This document shows positions 1 through 7,889 of a stretch of 43,256 bases of DNA, one piece after another. Origin of the DNA: Synergistales bacterium (GTDB taxonomy: Bacteria; Synergistota; Synergistia; Synergistales; Aminobacteriaceae); assembly GCA_025997955.1 (NCBI GenBank), contig BNVH01000022.1, positions 1-43,256 of the forward strand, written 5' to 3'. Position 1 is the stretch's first letter; each line of letters opens with the position of its first letter. Under the pieces are notes generated by a model. It ran no database searches. It was given only the letters and a program-made list of their open reading frames with translations, and was not told the DNA's origin. Made by a program: the position numbers and the translations under genes.

Positions 1-424
1 TGACAAAATATTTGGCTCCTACCCGTTTATAAAGTTTCATCAACTCTTCGGGATTCCATCTTTCGGCTTTCCAGAGCGGAATAATGTCTTTAAATCCAAA
101 TTCGGACGGGTGTCCGTAGGTCGCCACGTGGTAAGTGTTGTAGTGGCTTCCTTTCCTGTATTGCTGTTTTTCACAATTATAACTCGGCGCTTCATACATA
201 CCTTTGGCGTACCAGTCGCCCTGACGGGGAACGGCTTGCGGACCCCAATGCGCCCAGATGCCGAATTTTACATCCCGAAACCATTCGGGGTATTTATAGG
301 TTTTCAGCGACTCGTCGGTGGGTTTGTATTTACCCGGATAGACAGGTAAATTGTCTGTTTGGGCAAATGTGGACAAAGAAAGAGTGACCACAAGCAGTAC
401 TAAAATCAATTGAATTTTCTTCAT
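1..424 (-). CDS. alpha-L-fucosidase, GH29 (N-terminal part, cut by window edge)
   Basis: Exo-glycosidase expected to release alpha-linked L-fucose from glycans in the periplasm or outside the cell. Only the first 141 codons are present; the gene runs off the left edge. The start ATG at 424 is followed by a signal peptide (MKKIQLILVLLVVTLSLSTF, cleavage near AQ), and then by the GH29 N-terminal signature FGIWAHWGPQAVPRQGDWY and the stretch ending GAKYFV, which leads into the family's 'AKHHDGF' segment just outside the window. The catalytic nucleophile Asp lies further on and cannot be checked. The gene starts 36 bases after the fucose mutarotase gene and is the third gene of a minus-strand operon, so enzyme and sugar handling fit together. 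Confidence 0.9.
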   Translation of the reverse strand, partial: MKKIQLILVLLVVTLSLSTFAQTDNLPVYPGKYKPTDESLKTYKYPEWFRDVKFGIWAHWGPQAVPRQGDWYAKGMYEAPSYNCEKQQYRKGSHYNTYHVATYGHPSEFGFKDIIPLWKAERWNPEELMKLYKRVGAKYFV

Positions 425-460
425 GTGTTTAATTATTAGTGAATTTGATAATGTTGAAAT

Positions 461-901
461 TTAATATTTTCCAAGTCCTTCGGGATGCTTGATGAAACCC
501 ACTTTGAGTATCATATTGGCATAATTACGTACATCGCCGGTAGCAATCACCAATCCGATATTGGATTCCTTGGCCAATTCGTAGAAAGGGAACTGGGTGA
601 CATAATTGAACGGTACATCTGCCGGAGTTATTCTTTTGTATTCCTCAAAAACGGGCTGCATCGTTCCGTCGGGCGGGGTCATCAAGGTGATTTCCTCTAT
701 GGGAACCGTTTCTTTCAGCACTTCCAGAATCTGTGAAACCGTCAATATTCCCGGCGACAGATTGAGGTAAACCTTATCGGCAGCCGGATTGCTGTGCGTG
801 ATATGCGGATAGCCGCCGTCTGAAATTAAAATGCGGGAGCCATGTCCCATTTTTCCCAAAGCAAACAATATCTGCGGGTGCATACATTTGGTATATAACA
901 T
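461..901 (-). CDS. fucU: L-fucose mutarotase (RbsD/FucU family)
   Basis: Cytoplasmic enzyme that interconverts the alpha and beta anomers of L-fucose so that the next catabolic enzyme gets its preferred form. The 146 residues match the usual family length of about 140. Visible family marks are MGHGSRILISDGGYP near the N-terminus, with the catalytic His at about residue 20, and the C-terminal IATGDVRNYANMILKVG segment. FucU is preferred over RbsD because the gene sits directly upstream of a GH29 alpha-L-fucosidase; RbsD-type ribose pyranase would be the alternative. The ATG at 901 is used; an in-frame ATG six codons in is possible. It lies 25 bases behind the GH88 gene in the same operon. Confidence 0.85.
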   Translation of the reverse strand: MLYTKCMHPQILFALGKMGHGSRILISDGGYPHITHSNPAADKVYLNLSPGILTVSQILEVLKETVPIEEITLMTPPDGTMQPVFEEYKRITPADVPFNYVTQFPFYELAKESNIGLVIATGDVRNYANMILKVGFIKHPEGLGKY

Positions 902-926
902 ACGTTTTTAGTTTTTTTATAAATGA

Positions 927-2123
927 TTATTTGTTGTATTTCAAATATTTGTATCTCAATAAAGCCTCAATATAATAATAATCGGCATAAGTAAGCGGCA
1001 CATCCACTTCCGATTTACCGGGCAAAGAACCCACCGAATGTTTGAGGAGAAAATGGCCGTTGGTTCCCGGTTCCGCAAAATATTCCGGCGAGGAAAGTGT
1101 CCGGATTTGCGTTTCGGCGACATTGAGGTATTTTTTCTTCGAGGCTTTATCCGCGTATTGACTCAATTCAATCAGCGCCGACGCAATAATCGCTCCGGCC
1201 GAGGCGTCTCGTTTGGCATTCGGTATATCCGGCGCGTTGAAATCCCAATAGGGAATTTTATCGGCCGGCAGATTCGGATGATTCAGGATAAATGAAGCGA
1301 TGTGTTGGGCTTGTTCCAAGTATTTTTTGTCCTTCGTTTCGCGATACATTACGACGAAACCATATAATCCCCAAGCCTGTCCGCGCGCCCAAGCCGATTC
1401 ATCAGCATATCCTTGCGCTGTATTCTTCTTTTCCACTAATCCGGTGATGGTATCGTACGAAACGACGTGATACGAACTGTAATCCGGTCGATAATGATTT
1501 TGAATGGTTTTTTCGGCATGAGAAAGGCAGATGTCTCGGTATTTCGGGTTGCCGGATGCTTTGGATGCCCAGAACAGAAATTCGAGATTCATCATATTAT
1601 CAACGATGACGGGAAATTGCCATTTTTCGTTGGAATTCCACGATTTGATACAACCTACTTTCGGATTGTAGCGACTTATCAGCGATTCTGCACCGGTTAG
1701 CAACGTGTTTTGGTAATCGGAATCGCCGGTTATGCGAAGTCCGTTGCCAAAACTGCAATACAACATAAATCCAAGGTCGTGTGTGCCTTTGTTGTTTTTC
1801 TCATTTTCGATGCGTGCCGTATATTTTTTAGTATAATCCAATAACTGAGGATTTTGGCTGTATTGATATAAATACCAAAGTGTACCGGGAACAAAGCCGC
1901 TCACCCATCCTCCGGACGAAGTGGTGAGTAATTTTCCATCCGCATCAATGGTTCGGGGAAGTTTGTTCGGTTGGTCTATCAACGAGACCGCCATTCCCTC
2001 GTATTGCTTTATCGAACGTTCGAGCCTGTCGTCGATGAGTTTCCCAATCGGTTGTAATTTCTTGCCTGATACACAGAAAACCGCACCTATTATCAGCGCT
2101 GCCGTAAATAAAGTTTTTTTCAT
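927..2123 (-). CDS. GH88-type unsaturated uronyl hydrolase
   Basis: Glycoside hydrolase family 88 enzymes hydrate the 4,5-double bond of unsaturated uronic acids left by polysaccharide lyases, so that the sugar falls off its oligosaccharide. The 398-residue protein starts with a signal peptide (MKKTLFTAALIIGAVFC), so it probably works in the periplasm. An alpha6/alpha6-barrel composition and both expected acidic residues are visible: D116 in THDLGF and D175 in VDNMMNLEF, matching the two conserved Asp of the family. A substrate (glycosaminoglycan, rhamnogalacturonan or other) cannot be read from the sequence. It is the first gene of an operon with fucU and a GH29 fucosidase, which points to a fucose- and uronate-containing glycan. 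No lyase is visible in the window. Confidence 0.88.
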   Translation of the reverse strand: MKKTLFTAALIIGAVFCVSGKKLQPIGKLIDDRLERSIKQYEGMAVSLIDQPNKLPRTIDADGKLLTTSSGGWVSGFVPGTLWYLYQYSQNPQLLDYTKKYTARIENEKNNKGTHDLGFMLYCSFGNGLRITGDSDYQNTLLTGAESLISRYNPKVGCIKSWNSNEKWQFPVIVDNMMNLEFLFWASKASGNPKYRDICLSHAEKTIQNHYRPDYSSYHVVSYDTITGLVEKKNTAQGYADESAWARGQAWGLYGFVVMYRETKDKKYLEQAQHIASFILNHPNLPADKIPYWDFNAPDIPNAKRDASAGAIIASALIELSQYADKASKKKYLNVAETQIRTLSSPEYFAEPGTNGHFLLKHSVGSLPGKSEVDVPLTYADYYYIEALLRYKYLKYNK

Positions 2124-2159
2124 TATAATTAACTAAAAAGACATAAAAATAATTCAAGG

Positions 2160-2189
2160 CAAAAGTACGAAAATAAATTGTACGTACAA
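2160..2189 (-). promoter_or_regulatory. promoter of the GH88-fucU-GH29 operon, with a palindrome over the -33
   Basis: Read on the minus strand, TTG (2187-2189) is followed after 19 bases by TACTTTTG (2160-2167), a full match to the Bacteroidota TAnnTTTG -7 element. The leader to the GH88 ATG is about 35 bases. A perfect 12-bp palindrome, TTGTACGTACAA (2178-2189), covers the -33 element and could be an operator; no cognate regulator gene is present nearby. Confidence 0.7.
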
Positions 2190-2271
2190 CCGATAAACCA
2201 AAGAAATTTTCAACATCTTATCGTTAGTTGTCCTCTACGTGCTAAACATATCAATCAGAAATACAAAACCT

Positions 2272-3138
2272 TCAATTTGTTGCGGCAAAATTCGTGGAAG
2301 GCCGCAACACCACAATTCCCGTGTTTGTTTTAATCATCCGGCAATAATCCGTCAGCGATTCGGGGTTGACAATCACTTTTTGGGCTTTCGAAGATGCGTG
2401 AATGAAAGTCAGTTGCCCCTTGTGCCGGTAAGCAATTCCCAGATGTGAAATATCCAGACCTGCGATATTGCTTGTAAAACAGACAATATCACCGTTTTTT
2501 ATCAGGGTTTGTTGTTTGATGACTTCCGCCTTGGGAATATAATAATAGTTTTTACGCGCATTAATCTCTTTTTCAATAGCTTCAATACCTTGCACATTCT
2601 CAGGCGACGACTTTAAGCGGGGATATTTGTCTGCATTTTTCGACATGAAATTCACTTCCGGATTCCACTTGTAGCCACCCAAGGCATAAGTCACGTTTTC
2701 GATAAGTCCTTTTTCAACATTATCGAACATCCAATCGGAAGTGTAGTGCAAACGGGAAACGTATCCGTTGATGATGCCTTTTCGGTAACGGATTTGTCGC
2801 AATTCGCGTTTGAAATAGTCTGTATCAGGGTTTGGATATTGCAAAGCCCGCGCCAAAGCCAAGCAGTTTTCAACAAAAGTCGTGCAATCCATCTCCCGGA
2901 GATTGACAAGCAAATTTTCCTCCTCCGATACCTCTAATGTATTGGCTACGTAGGGCGTGTTCAGGAAAAAAAGGGCTACATTCACTATTGCCGAATCGAC
3001 GGTAGCCGGTGGAATTGTATTGAAAACGGTTTTCAAAATGGTAGAATCCTGTTCCCATTCGGCGCTTTTCTGAGCGGAAATTTTCGCCGGCAACAAAATA
3101 AGAAAAAATAATAAAGATATAATACGATTCATCAGCAT
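2272..3138 (-). CDS. DUF1460 secreted amidase-like cysteine hydrolase
   Basis: DUF1460 proteins (N-acetylmuramoyl-L-alanine-amidase-like, NlpC/P60-type fold) are thought to act on peptidoglycan fragments. The 288-residue protein has a signal peptide (MNRIISLLFFLILLPAKISA), so it works outside the inner membrane. The likely catalytic Cys is C85 in MDCTTFVEN and the likely His is H232 in LDISHLGIAY; a third polar residue around H247 (FIHASS) is also conserved-looking. Two starts are possible: ATG at 3138, or ATG at 3132, which overlaps the lipA stop as TGATG and gives the cleaner signal peptide. Both imply translational coupling to lipA. It is the last gene of the DPP IV-lipA operon. Confidence 0.85.
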   Translation of the reverse strand: MLMNRIISLLFFLILLPAKISAQKSAEWEQDSTILKTVFNTIPPATVDSAIVNVALFFLNTPYVANTLEVSEEENLLVNLREMDCTTFVENCLALARALQYPNPDTDYFKRELRQIRYRKGIINGYVSRLHYTSDWMFDNVEKGLIENVTYALGGYKWNPEVNFMSKNADKYPRLKSSPENVQGIEAIEKEINARKNYYYIPKAEVIKQQTLIKNGDIVCFTSNIAGLDISHLGIAYRHKGQLTFIHASSKAQKVIVNPESLTDYCRMIKTNTGIVVLRPSTNFAATN

Positions 3139-3989
3139 AAAAAGTTGGCGGAATGATAAGAAGAACGTACCAATGGTGCGCTTTCTACATATTTAAATCC
3201 AAGTGAATAAGCAGTTTTCCTGTATTTTTCAAAAGTATCCGGATGGATATATTCTTTTACGGGAAAATGCTTTCGCGACGGTTGCAGATACTGTCCGACC
3301 GACAAAAGGCGACAACCGACATGCAGTAAATCGGTCATGGTTTCAATTACTTCATCTTCCGTTTCACCCAGACCCAGCATCAGTCCTGATTTGGCGGCGG
3401 CAGAAGATTCTGCGATTTGTTGCAATACCGACAAACTGCGTTCATATTTTGCCACGCTACGCACAATAGGTGTCAACCGGCGGACGGTTTCCATATTGTG
3501 AGAAACGATTTCCGGACGGGTTTCAATCACACGTTTGAGATATTCATTATTGCCGCCGAAATCGGGAATCAAGACTTCAAGAGTGGTTTGGGGATTTTTC
3601 ACTTTTATCATCCGGATGGTTTCAATCCAGTGTCCGGCGCCATAATCCGGCAAATCGTCGCGGTCAACAGAGGTGATTACCGCATGTTTCAACTGAAGTT
3701 TTCGGATGGAGTCGGCAATCCTCATGGGTTCGTCGGGGTCGAGGGGCAAGGGTTTTCCTGATTTTGTGTTGCAAAACTTGCAAGAGCGGGTGCAGATATC
3801 GCCGCCTATCATGAAGGTGGCCGTTCCCCTGTTCCAGCATTCTCCCAGATTCGGACATCTTCCGCTTTGGCAAATCGTATGCAGACATTGGGAAGCTACC
3901 AGATTTCCCGTTGTCGAAAACTGCTGATTATTGCCCAATTTTACACGCAACCAAGACGGTTTTCGAACGTGCGTTTCAGAAGATTCCAT
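3132..3989 (-). CDS. lipA: lipoyl synthase
   Basis: Radical SAM enzyme that inserts two sulfur atoms into protein-bound octanoyl groups to make the lipoyl cofactor of 2-oxoacid dehydrogenases and the glycine cleavage system. All diagnostic motifs are present in 285 residues: the auxiliary-cluster cysteines in CQSGRCPNLGEC (C40, C45, C51), the radical SAM CxxxCxxC (C66, C70, C73 in CTRSCKFC) and the C-terminal RSSYHS with the serine ligand of the auxiliary cluster. The start ATG shares one base with the stop of the upstream peptidase gene (TAATG), so the two are probably translationally coupled. Being placed between two secreted hydrolases is odd; I see no lipB or lplA nearby. Confidence 0.97.
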   Translation of the reverse strand: MESSETHVRKPSWLRVKLGNNQQFSTTGNLVASQCLHTICQSGRCPNLGECWNRGTATFMIGGDICTRSCKFCNTKSGKPLPLDPDEPMRIADSIRKLQLKHAVITSVDRDDLPDYGAGHWIETIRMIKVKNPQTTLEVLIPDFGGNNEYLKRVIETRPEIVSHNMETVRRLTPIVRSVAKYERSLSVLQQIAESSAAAKSGLMLGLGETEDEVIETMTDLLHVGCRLLSVGQYLQPSRKHFPVKEYIHPDTFEKYRKTAYSLGFKYVESAPLVRSSYHSANFLC

Positions 3990-6136
3990 TATAAATTGTT
4001 GTGCAGAAATTCGATGACCCGCGTATATAAATGCGTCCTATATCCGCCGATACCATGGTCTTTATCCGGATAAATCTGCATATCGAATTGTTTACCGGCG
4101 GTTTCCAAAGCTTTGGTATAATACACCGAATTTTGGAAATGTACATTATCGTCGGCCGTTCCATGAATCAGCAACAATTTTCCCTGTAAGTTTTCGGCTA
4201 ATTTCACAGGGGAACTTTCGTTATAACCGCTTTCATTTTCCTGCGGTGTTCGCATATATCTTTCGGTATAAACCGAGTCGTAGTACCGCCAATCCGTTAC
4301 CGGCGCTACGGCAATTCCCACTTTGAACACGCCGTCTCCGCGACTCAGGGACATAAGCGTGTTGTAACCGCCATAACTCCATCCCCAGATAGCAATCCGG
4401 TCTTTATCGACATAAGGTTGTTCGCCCAAATATTTGGCTCCGGCTACTTGGTCGTCCGATTCAAAAACGCCTAATTTCAGGTAGGTGCATTTTCTGAATT
4501 CTTCGCCACGGGCTCCTGTTCCACGTCCATCAACAGAAGCGACAATGTATCCCAAAGAGGTTAAATAGGCTTCCCAATCCAATCCGTATTGGTCTAAAAC
4601 GGTTTGTGAACCGGGGCCGCTGTATTGCGTCATAAACACGGGATATTTTTTTGAAGAACTGAAATCGGCAGGTTTCAGCATCCAACCATTCAAAATATCG
4701 CCATTTGCATTGGAAAAGGTGAAAAATTCCTTTTTCGGAACAGGCGCCGTTTTCAATACTTCTTTCAATTCGGCATTATCGGCTAACACACGAAGTTGTT
4801 TTCCTTTTTCATCGTGAAGCGTGATAACCGACGGTGCAGTTGTATTTGAGAAATGATGGGTATAATATTGGAGAGTGCTGTTGAAGCCGGCGGAATTAAC
4901 ACCCACTTCGGTGGATAATTTTGTTTTAAGCCCTTTTGCATCAACTTTGTAAACCGATCGGCGTATCGGATTTTCTTCGGCCGATTGGTAATAAACCGTT
5001 TTAGTCAAAGGATTGAAGCCATACAAAGCCGTAACATCCCAATTGCCGGACGTGACCTGACATTCCAGTATTCCATTAATGGTATAAAGATAGATATGCG
5101 CATATCCGTCTTTTTCGCTGACATAAACAAAATTTTCTTTCGAAAAGCGAATGGCATTTATCCAGTCGTAATCAACGTAATACTTGTTTTCATCGTGAAG
5201 AATCAAACGGGAAACAGTCGATTTGGGATTGGCATAATACATATTAAACTGGTTTTGATTCCGGTTTAATGTCATCACCGCCAATTGGTCGATATTTTCC
5301 GTAAAATGAATACGGGGAATATAGCCGTCGGCATCCATCGGAATGTTCATTTTTTTAAGGTCTTTGGAATCCACATCGTAGGTATAAACGCCGACAGACG
5401 AATTTTTTTCTCCCGGTTTCGGATATTTGTAAGTGTAAAATCCCGGATAAAGCGCATCGTAGTAAGTCTGAAAACTAAAAGAAGGAACCTCCGATTCGTC
5501 CGATTTGACAAAAGCCAGAAACTTGCTGTCCGACGACCACGACATTAGGTTGGTAACGGAAAATTCTTCTTCGTACACCCAATCCGTCACGCCGTTCAGG
5601 ATTTTCCCCAATTCGCCGTCTTTGGTTACTTGCGATTCGGTATCGTAATCAAATTTTTTCAGCCAGATATTGTTGTCCCTGACAAATGCACACATTCTTC
5701 CGTCGGGAGATAAGGTCGGAATCATCAATTTTCCTTCTGTATCAGACAGGGGTTTCAGAAAATTCCGGCGCACATCGTAGTCATACACATTCGCTCTTGA
5801 TGAGCGGCGATAAATGCGTTCTCCGCCGTTCCACACCAGAATACGGAAACCTGTGCTACTAATTGAGTAGCCTTCAATCCGTTCCAATTTGGTTTCTCTG
5901 GCTTTATCCGTATGAAACAAAGTATCGACAATTTTTCCCGTTTTGTATTCGTACCTCAGAATCGCTTTCCTGTCGGGACTTAGCGCCGTGTAATGCTCGC
6001 CATCGGGCAAAGAGCGCATCTCACCAATTCCTTTTGAGGCATATTTTCCACCTAAAATATCTTTTAACTGAATGGTTTGTGCATTTGAAAAACCAAAAGA
6101 AACCAACAAAAACAGAGCAAAAACTATTTTTCTCAT
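3989..6136 (-). CDS. dipeptidyl peptidase IV (S9B family)
   Basis: Secreted serine peptidase that removes X-Pro or X-Ala dipeptides from peptide N-termini, a typical periplasmic enzyme of amino-acid-fermenting Bacteroidales. The 715-residue protein has a signal peptide (MRKIVFALFLLVSFGFSNA), an N-terminal beta-propeller with the substrate-amine-binding glutamates in WVYEEEFSV (E189-E191), and a C-terminal alpha/beta-hydrolase domain. The catalytic triad reads S587 in GWSYGGY, D662 in GTADDNVHF and H694 in DKDHGIGGY, the same arrangement as in well-studied DPP IV enzymes. It leads an operon with lipA and the DUF1460 gene and has its own promoter at 6159-6189. Confidence 0.96.
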   Translation of the reverse strand: MRKIVFALFLLVSFGFSNAQTIQLKDILGGKYASKGIGEMRSLPDGEHYTALSPDRKAILRYEYKTGKIVDTLFHTDKARETKLERIEGYSISSTGFRILVWNGGERIYRRSSRANVYDYDVRRNFLKPLSDTEGKLMIPTLSPDGRMCAFVRDNNIWLKKFDYDTESQVTKDGELGKILNGVTDWVYEEEFSVTNLMSWSSDSKFLAFVKSDESEVPSFSFQTYYDALYPGFYTYKYPKPGEKNSSVGVYTYDVDSKDLKKMNIPMDADGYIPRIHFTENIDQLAVMTLNRNQNQFNMYYANPKSTVSRLILHDENKYYVDYDWINAIRFSKENFVYVSEKDGYAHIYLYTINGILECQVTSGNWDVTALYGFNPLTKTVYYQSAEENPIRRSVYKVDAKGLKTKLSTEVGVNSAGFNSTLQYYTHHFSNTTAPSVITLHDEKGKQLRVLADNAELKEVLKTAPVPKKEFFTFSNANGDILNGWMLKPADFSSSKKYPVFMTQYSGPGSQTVLDQYGLDWEAYLTSLGYIVASVDGRGTGARGEEFRKCTYLKLGVFESDDQVAGAKYLGEQPYVDKDRIAIWGWSYGGYNTLMSLSRGDGVFKVGIAVAPVTDWRYYDSVYTERYMRTPQENESGYNESSPVKLAENLQGKLLLIHGTADDNVHFQNSVYYTKALETAGKQFDMQIYPDKDHGIGGYRTHLYTRVIEFLHNNL

Positions 6137-6158
6137 ATAAATAACCTGAATTTAACTG

Positions 6159-6189
6159 CAAATGTATTGAATATATCTTATCTTTGCAA
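6159..6189 (-). promoter_or_regulatory. promoter of the DPP IV-lipA-DUF1460 operon
   Basis: On the minus strand TTG (6187-6189) and TACATTTG (6159-6166) are 20 bases apart, matching the Bacteroidota -33/-7 pattern. The leader is about 15-20 bases. Its -33 end touches the -7 element of the divergent DUF2851 promoter. Confidence 0.7.
6179..6186 (+). promoter_or_regulatory. -7 element of the DUF2851 gene promoter
   Basis: TATCTTTG is a full match to TAnnTTTG, 27 bases before the chosen ATG; no good -33 TTG is seen at the usual distance. It interleaves with the oppositely directed DPP IV promoter, so both genes probably compete for the same polymerase-binding stretch. Confidence 0.6.
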
Positions 6190-6213
6190 AAAATTTTTAA
6201 ACCAAACGTAACG

Positions 6214-7482
6214 ATGGAAACTTTATTACATTATGTGTGGAAGCACAAACTCTATGAGTCAGGTATTTTTCAGACAAGCGAAGGTATTTCTTTTGAAGTG
6301 ATTGACCCCGGAATTTACAATTCGTGTGCAGGCCCTGATTTTTTCAATGCCAAAATCAAAATCGAAGACAAGGTATGGGCCGGAAATATTGAAATCCATA
6401 CGGCCTCTTCCGAATGGTATAAACACAAGCATGAAAAGGACAAGGCTTACAATTCGGTTATCCTGCATGTCGTTGAAAAGATGGATATGCCGGAAATTTT
6501 GGACGAATCGGGGCGGTCTATTCCGCAATGGCAAATGAAAATCCCGAATCACGTTGAGATCAATTATCTTTTTCTGCTCAACAGCGACTCTTCCATTCCC
6601 TGTTTGGAAAATCTTTCCGAGATTCCGGAAATCTATCTCAGCGACTGGAAAAACGCCTTGCTCATCGAACGATTGGAGCGGAAGACTAATTTTCTGTTGC
6701 AACTCTTGGCGGATTATCAAAACGATTGGAACGAGGTATTCTACATCATTTTGGCCCGTAACTTCGGATTCGGCATCAACAACGACGCATTTGAACGCTT
6801 GGCCAAAAGTCTGCCTTTGAAAATCGTTCTCAAACATCAAAATTCTATTCTTCAAGTCGAAGCGCTGTTTTTGGGACAAGCCGGACTGCTGAAAGAAGAA
6901 GACATCGCCGATGAATATTACCAAAAACTGCGGACAGAATATCTTTTCCTGCAAAACAAATACGGTTTGAAACCTTTGGACGTTTATATTTTCAAAAGCC
7001 TGCGCATCCGTCCCAACAACTTTCCGCATATCAAAATCGTTCAATTGGCGAGCCTTGTCCGGAAAAAACAGGGTTTGTTTTCCGATATACTGAACCTGTC
7101 GGATTGGGACGAATTTCGCTCGCTTTTCATTTCCGATTTTGATGAATACTGGTTGACACACTATCATTTTGAGAAAACTTCTGCACGCAAACCCAAGCAA
7201 TTGGGTGCACAAGCCGTACATGTTTTGGTGATAAACACCATTATTCCTCTGTTTTTCGCTTACGGAAAAAAGAAAAATACGGAAGCTTTTGAAAAAAAAG
7301 CCATTCATTTGTTGGAATCAGGCAAGCCGGAAAAAAATTTCATTATCACATTACTTTCCCGCGCCGGCATTAAAATCGAAAATGCCGGCGATTCTCAAGC
7401 GATGATTCAACTCAAACGGGAATATTGTGAAAAAAGGAAATGTATTTTTTGTCGGATTGGGCATAAATTGCTGAGTAGATGA
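6214..7482 (+). CDS. DUF2851 family protein, function unknown
   Basis: A 422-residue soluble protein with no signal peptide, belonging by its overall pattern to DUF2851, a family found mainly in Bacteroidota and without assigned function. The ATG at 6214 (METLLHYVWKHKLY) is taken as start, because a TTG ten codons upstream lies inside the promoter's -7 element. Visible conserved-looking stretches are PDFFNAKIKI, GNIEIHTASSEWYKHKH and AYNSVILHVV in the first third, rich in His, Asp and Glu and reminiscent of a metal-dependent nuclease core, and a C-terminal cysteine cluster CEKRKCIFCRIG that could bind a metal. It stands alone between divergent DPP IV and tamB, so context gives no function. 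Confidence 0.8.
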   Translation: METLLHYVWKHKLYESGIFQTSEGISFEVIDPGIYNSCAGPDFFNAKIKIEDKVWAGNIEIHTASSEWYKHKHEKDKAYNSVILHVVEKMDMPEILDESGRSIPQWQMKIPNHVEINYLFLLNSDSSIPCLENLSEIPEIYLSDWKNALLIERLERKTNFLLQLLADYQNDWNEVFYIILARNFGFGINNDAFERLAKSLPLKIVLKHQNSILQVEALFLGQAGLLKEEDIADEYYQKLRTEYLFLQNKYGLKPLDVYIFKSLRIRPNNFPHIKIVQLASLVRKKQGLFSDILNLSDWDEFRSLFISDFDEYWLTHYHFEKTSARKPKQLGAQAVHVLVINTIIPLFFAYGKKKNTEAFEKKAIHLLESGKPEKNFIITLLSRAGIKIENAGDSQAMIQLKREYCEKRKCIFCRIGHKLLSR

Positions 7483-7734
7483 ATAAAGTTGGTCTAATTT
7501 CTATCTTTTCTCATCTTTTGCACGCTACGCTGAATAAAGGAGTTTTCTAACGAGGACTTCCCTCTCGTAAATGCCGTTTTGGAGCAGATAATCCCCGCGA
7601 AATGACTTCAGGTCTTTGCTCATTTCTCGCATTGTTCCGAATAGTTTTTTTCCATCCATTTATTGAAATAATCGTCGTTGACGTACATGATTCTTTGTTT
7701 TTAATGCTTCGCATCAATGTTTTTACTCCCAATC
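7483..7734. other. non-coding stretch without a recognised gene
   Basis: No convincing gene is seen between DUF2851 and the inverted-repeat element. The minus strand holds an open stretch of about 40 codons (7555-7680, containing MREMSKDLKSFRGDYLLQNG) that has protein-like composition but no start context and no family I recognise; it may be a worn fragment of a lost gene. Confidence 0.4.
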
Positions 7735-7840
7735 CAGGGCAAACCTTAATTTGTAGCAAAACAAAACCTTATTTAAGGTTTAAAATAAGGTTCTGCCTGT
7801 ATTCCCTAAAAAAATTGACAAATTAAGATGGTTTGCCCTG
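7735..7840. repeat. nested inverted-repeat element (106 bp)
   Basis: Outer arms 7735-7754 and 7818-7840 pair over 20 positions (CAGGGCAAACC plus TTAATTTGT), broken only by a 3-base bulge in the right arm. Inside, AACCTTATTT (7765-7774) pairs perfectly with AAATAAGGTT (7783-7792) across an 8-base loop. The two nested palindromes could fold as one long hairpin in RNA or a cruciform in DNA. It sits just upstream of the tamB promoter. It could be a small MITE-like element or a structured terminator; only one copy is in this window. Confidence 0.6.
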
Positions 7841-7858
7841 ACTTTGTTCCTCCCAAGT

Positions 7859-7889
7859 TTGTTTATCTCTGTAATTAATTGTATTTTTG
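7859..7889 (+). promoter_or_regulatory. possible promoter of tamB
   Basis: TTG (7859-7861) and TATTTTTG (7882-7889) are 20 bases apart, a good -33/-7 pair. The last G of the -7 box is also the first base of the best start codon, GTG at 7889, so transcripts from it could not carry that start. Either the true start is elsewhere or the match is chance. Confidence 0.4.

Noticed and set aside
6259..7308. A 349-codon open frame on the minus strand within the DUF2851 gene
   Set aside because: It is fully antisense to a convincing gene, has biased residue content (many F, Q, V) typical of shadow frames, and no family features.
7555..7680. Minus-strand protein-like stretch after DUF2851
   Set aside because: About 40 codons with natural-looking composition but no family recognised, no start and no promoter; kept only as a note in the non-coding entry.
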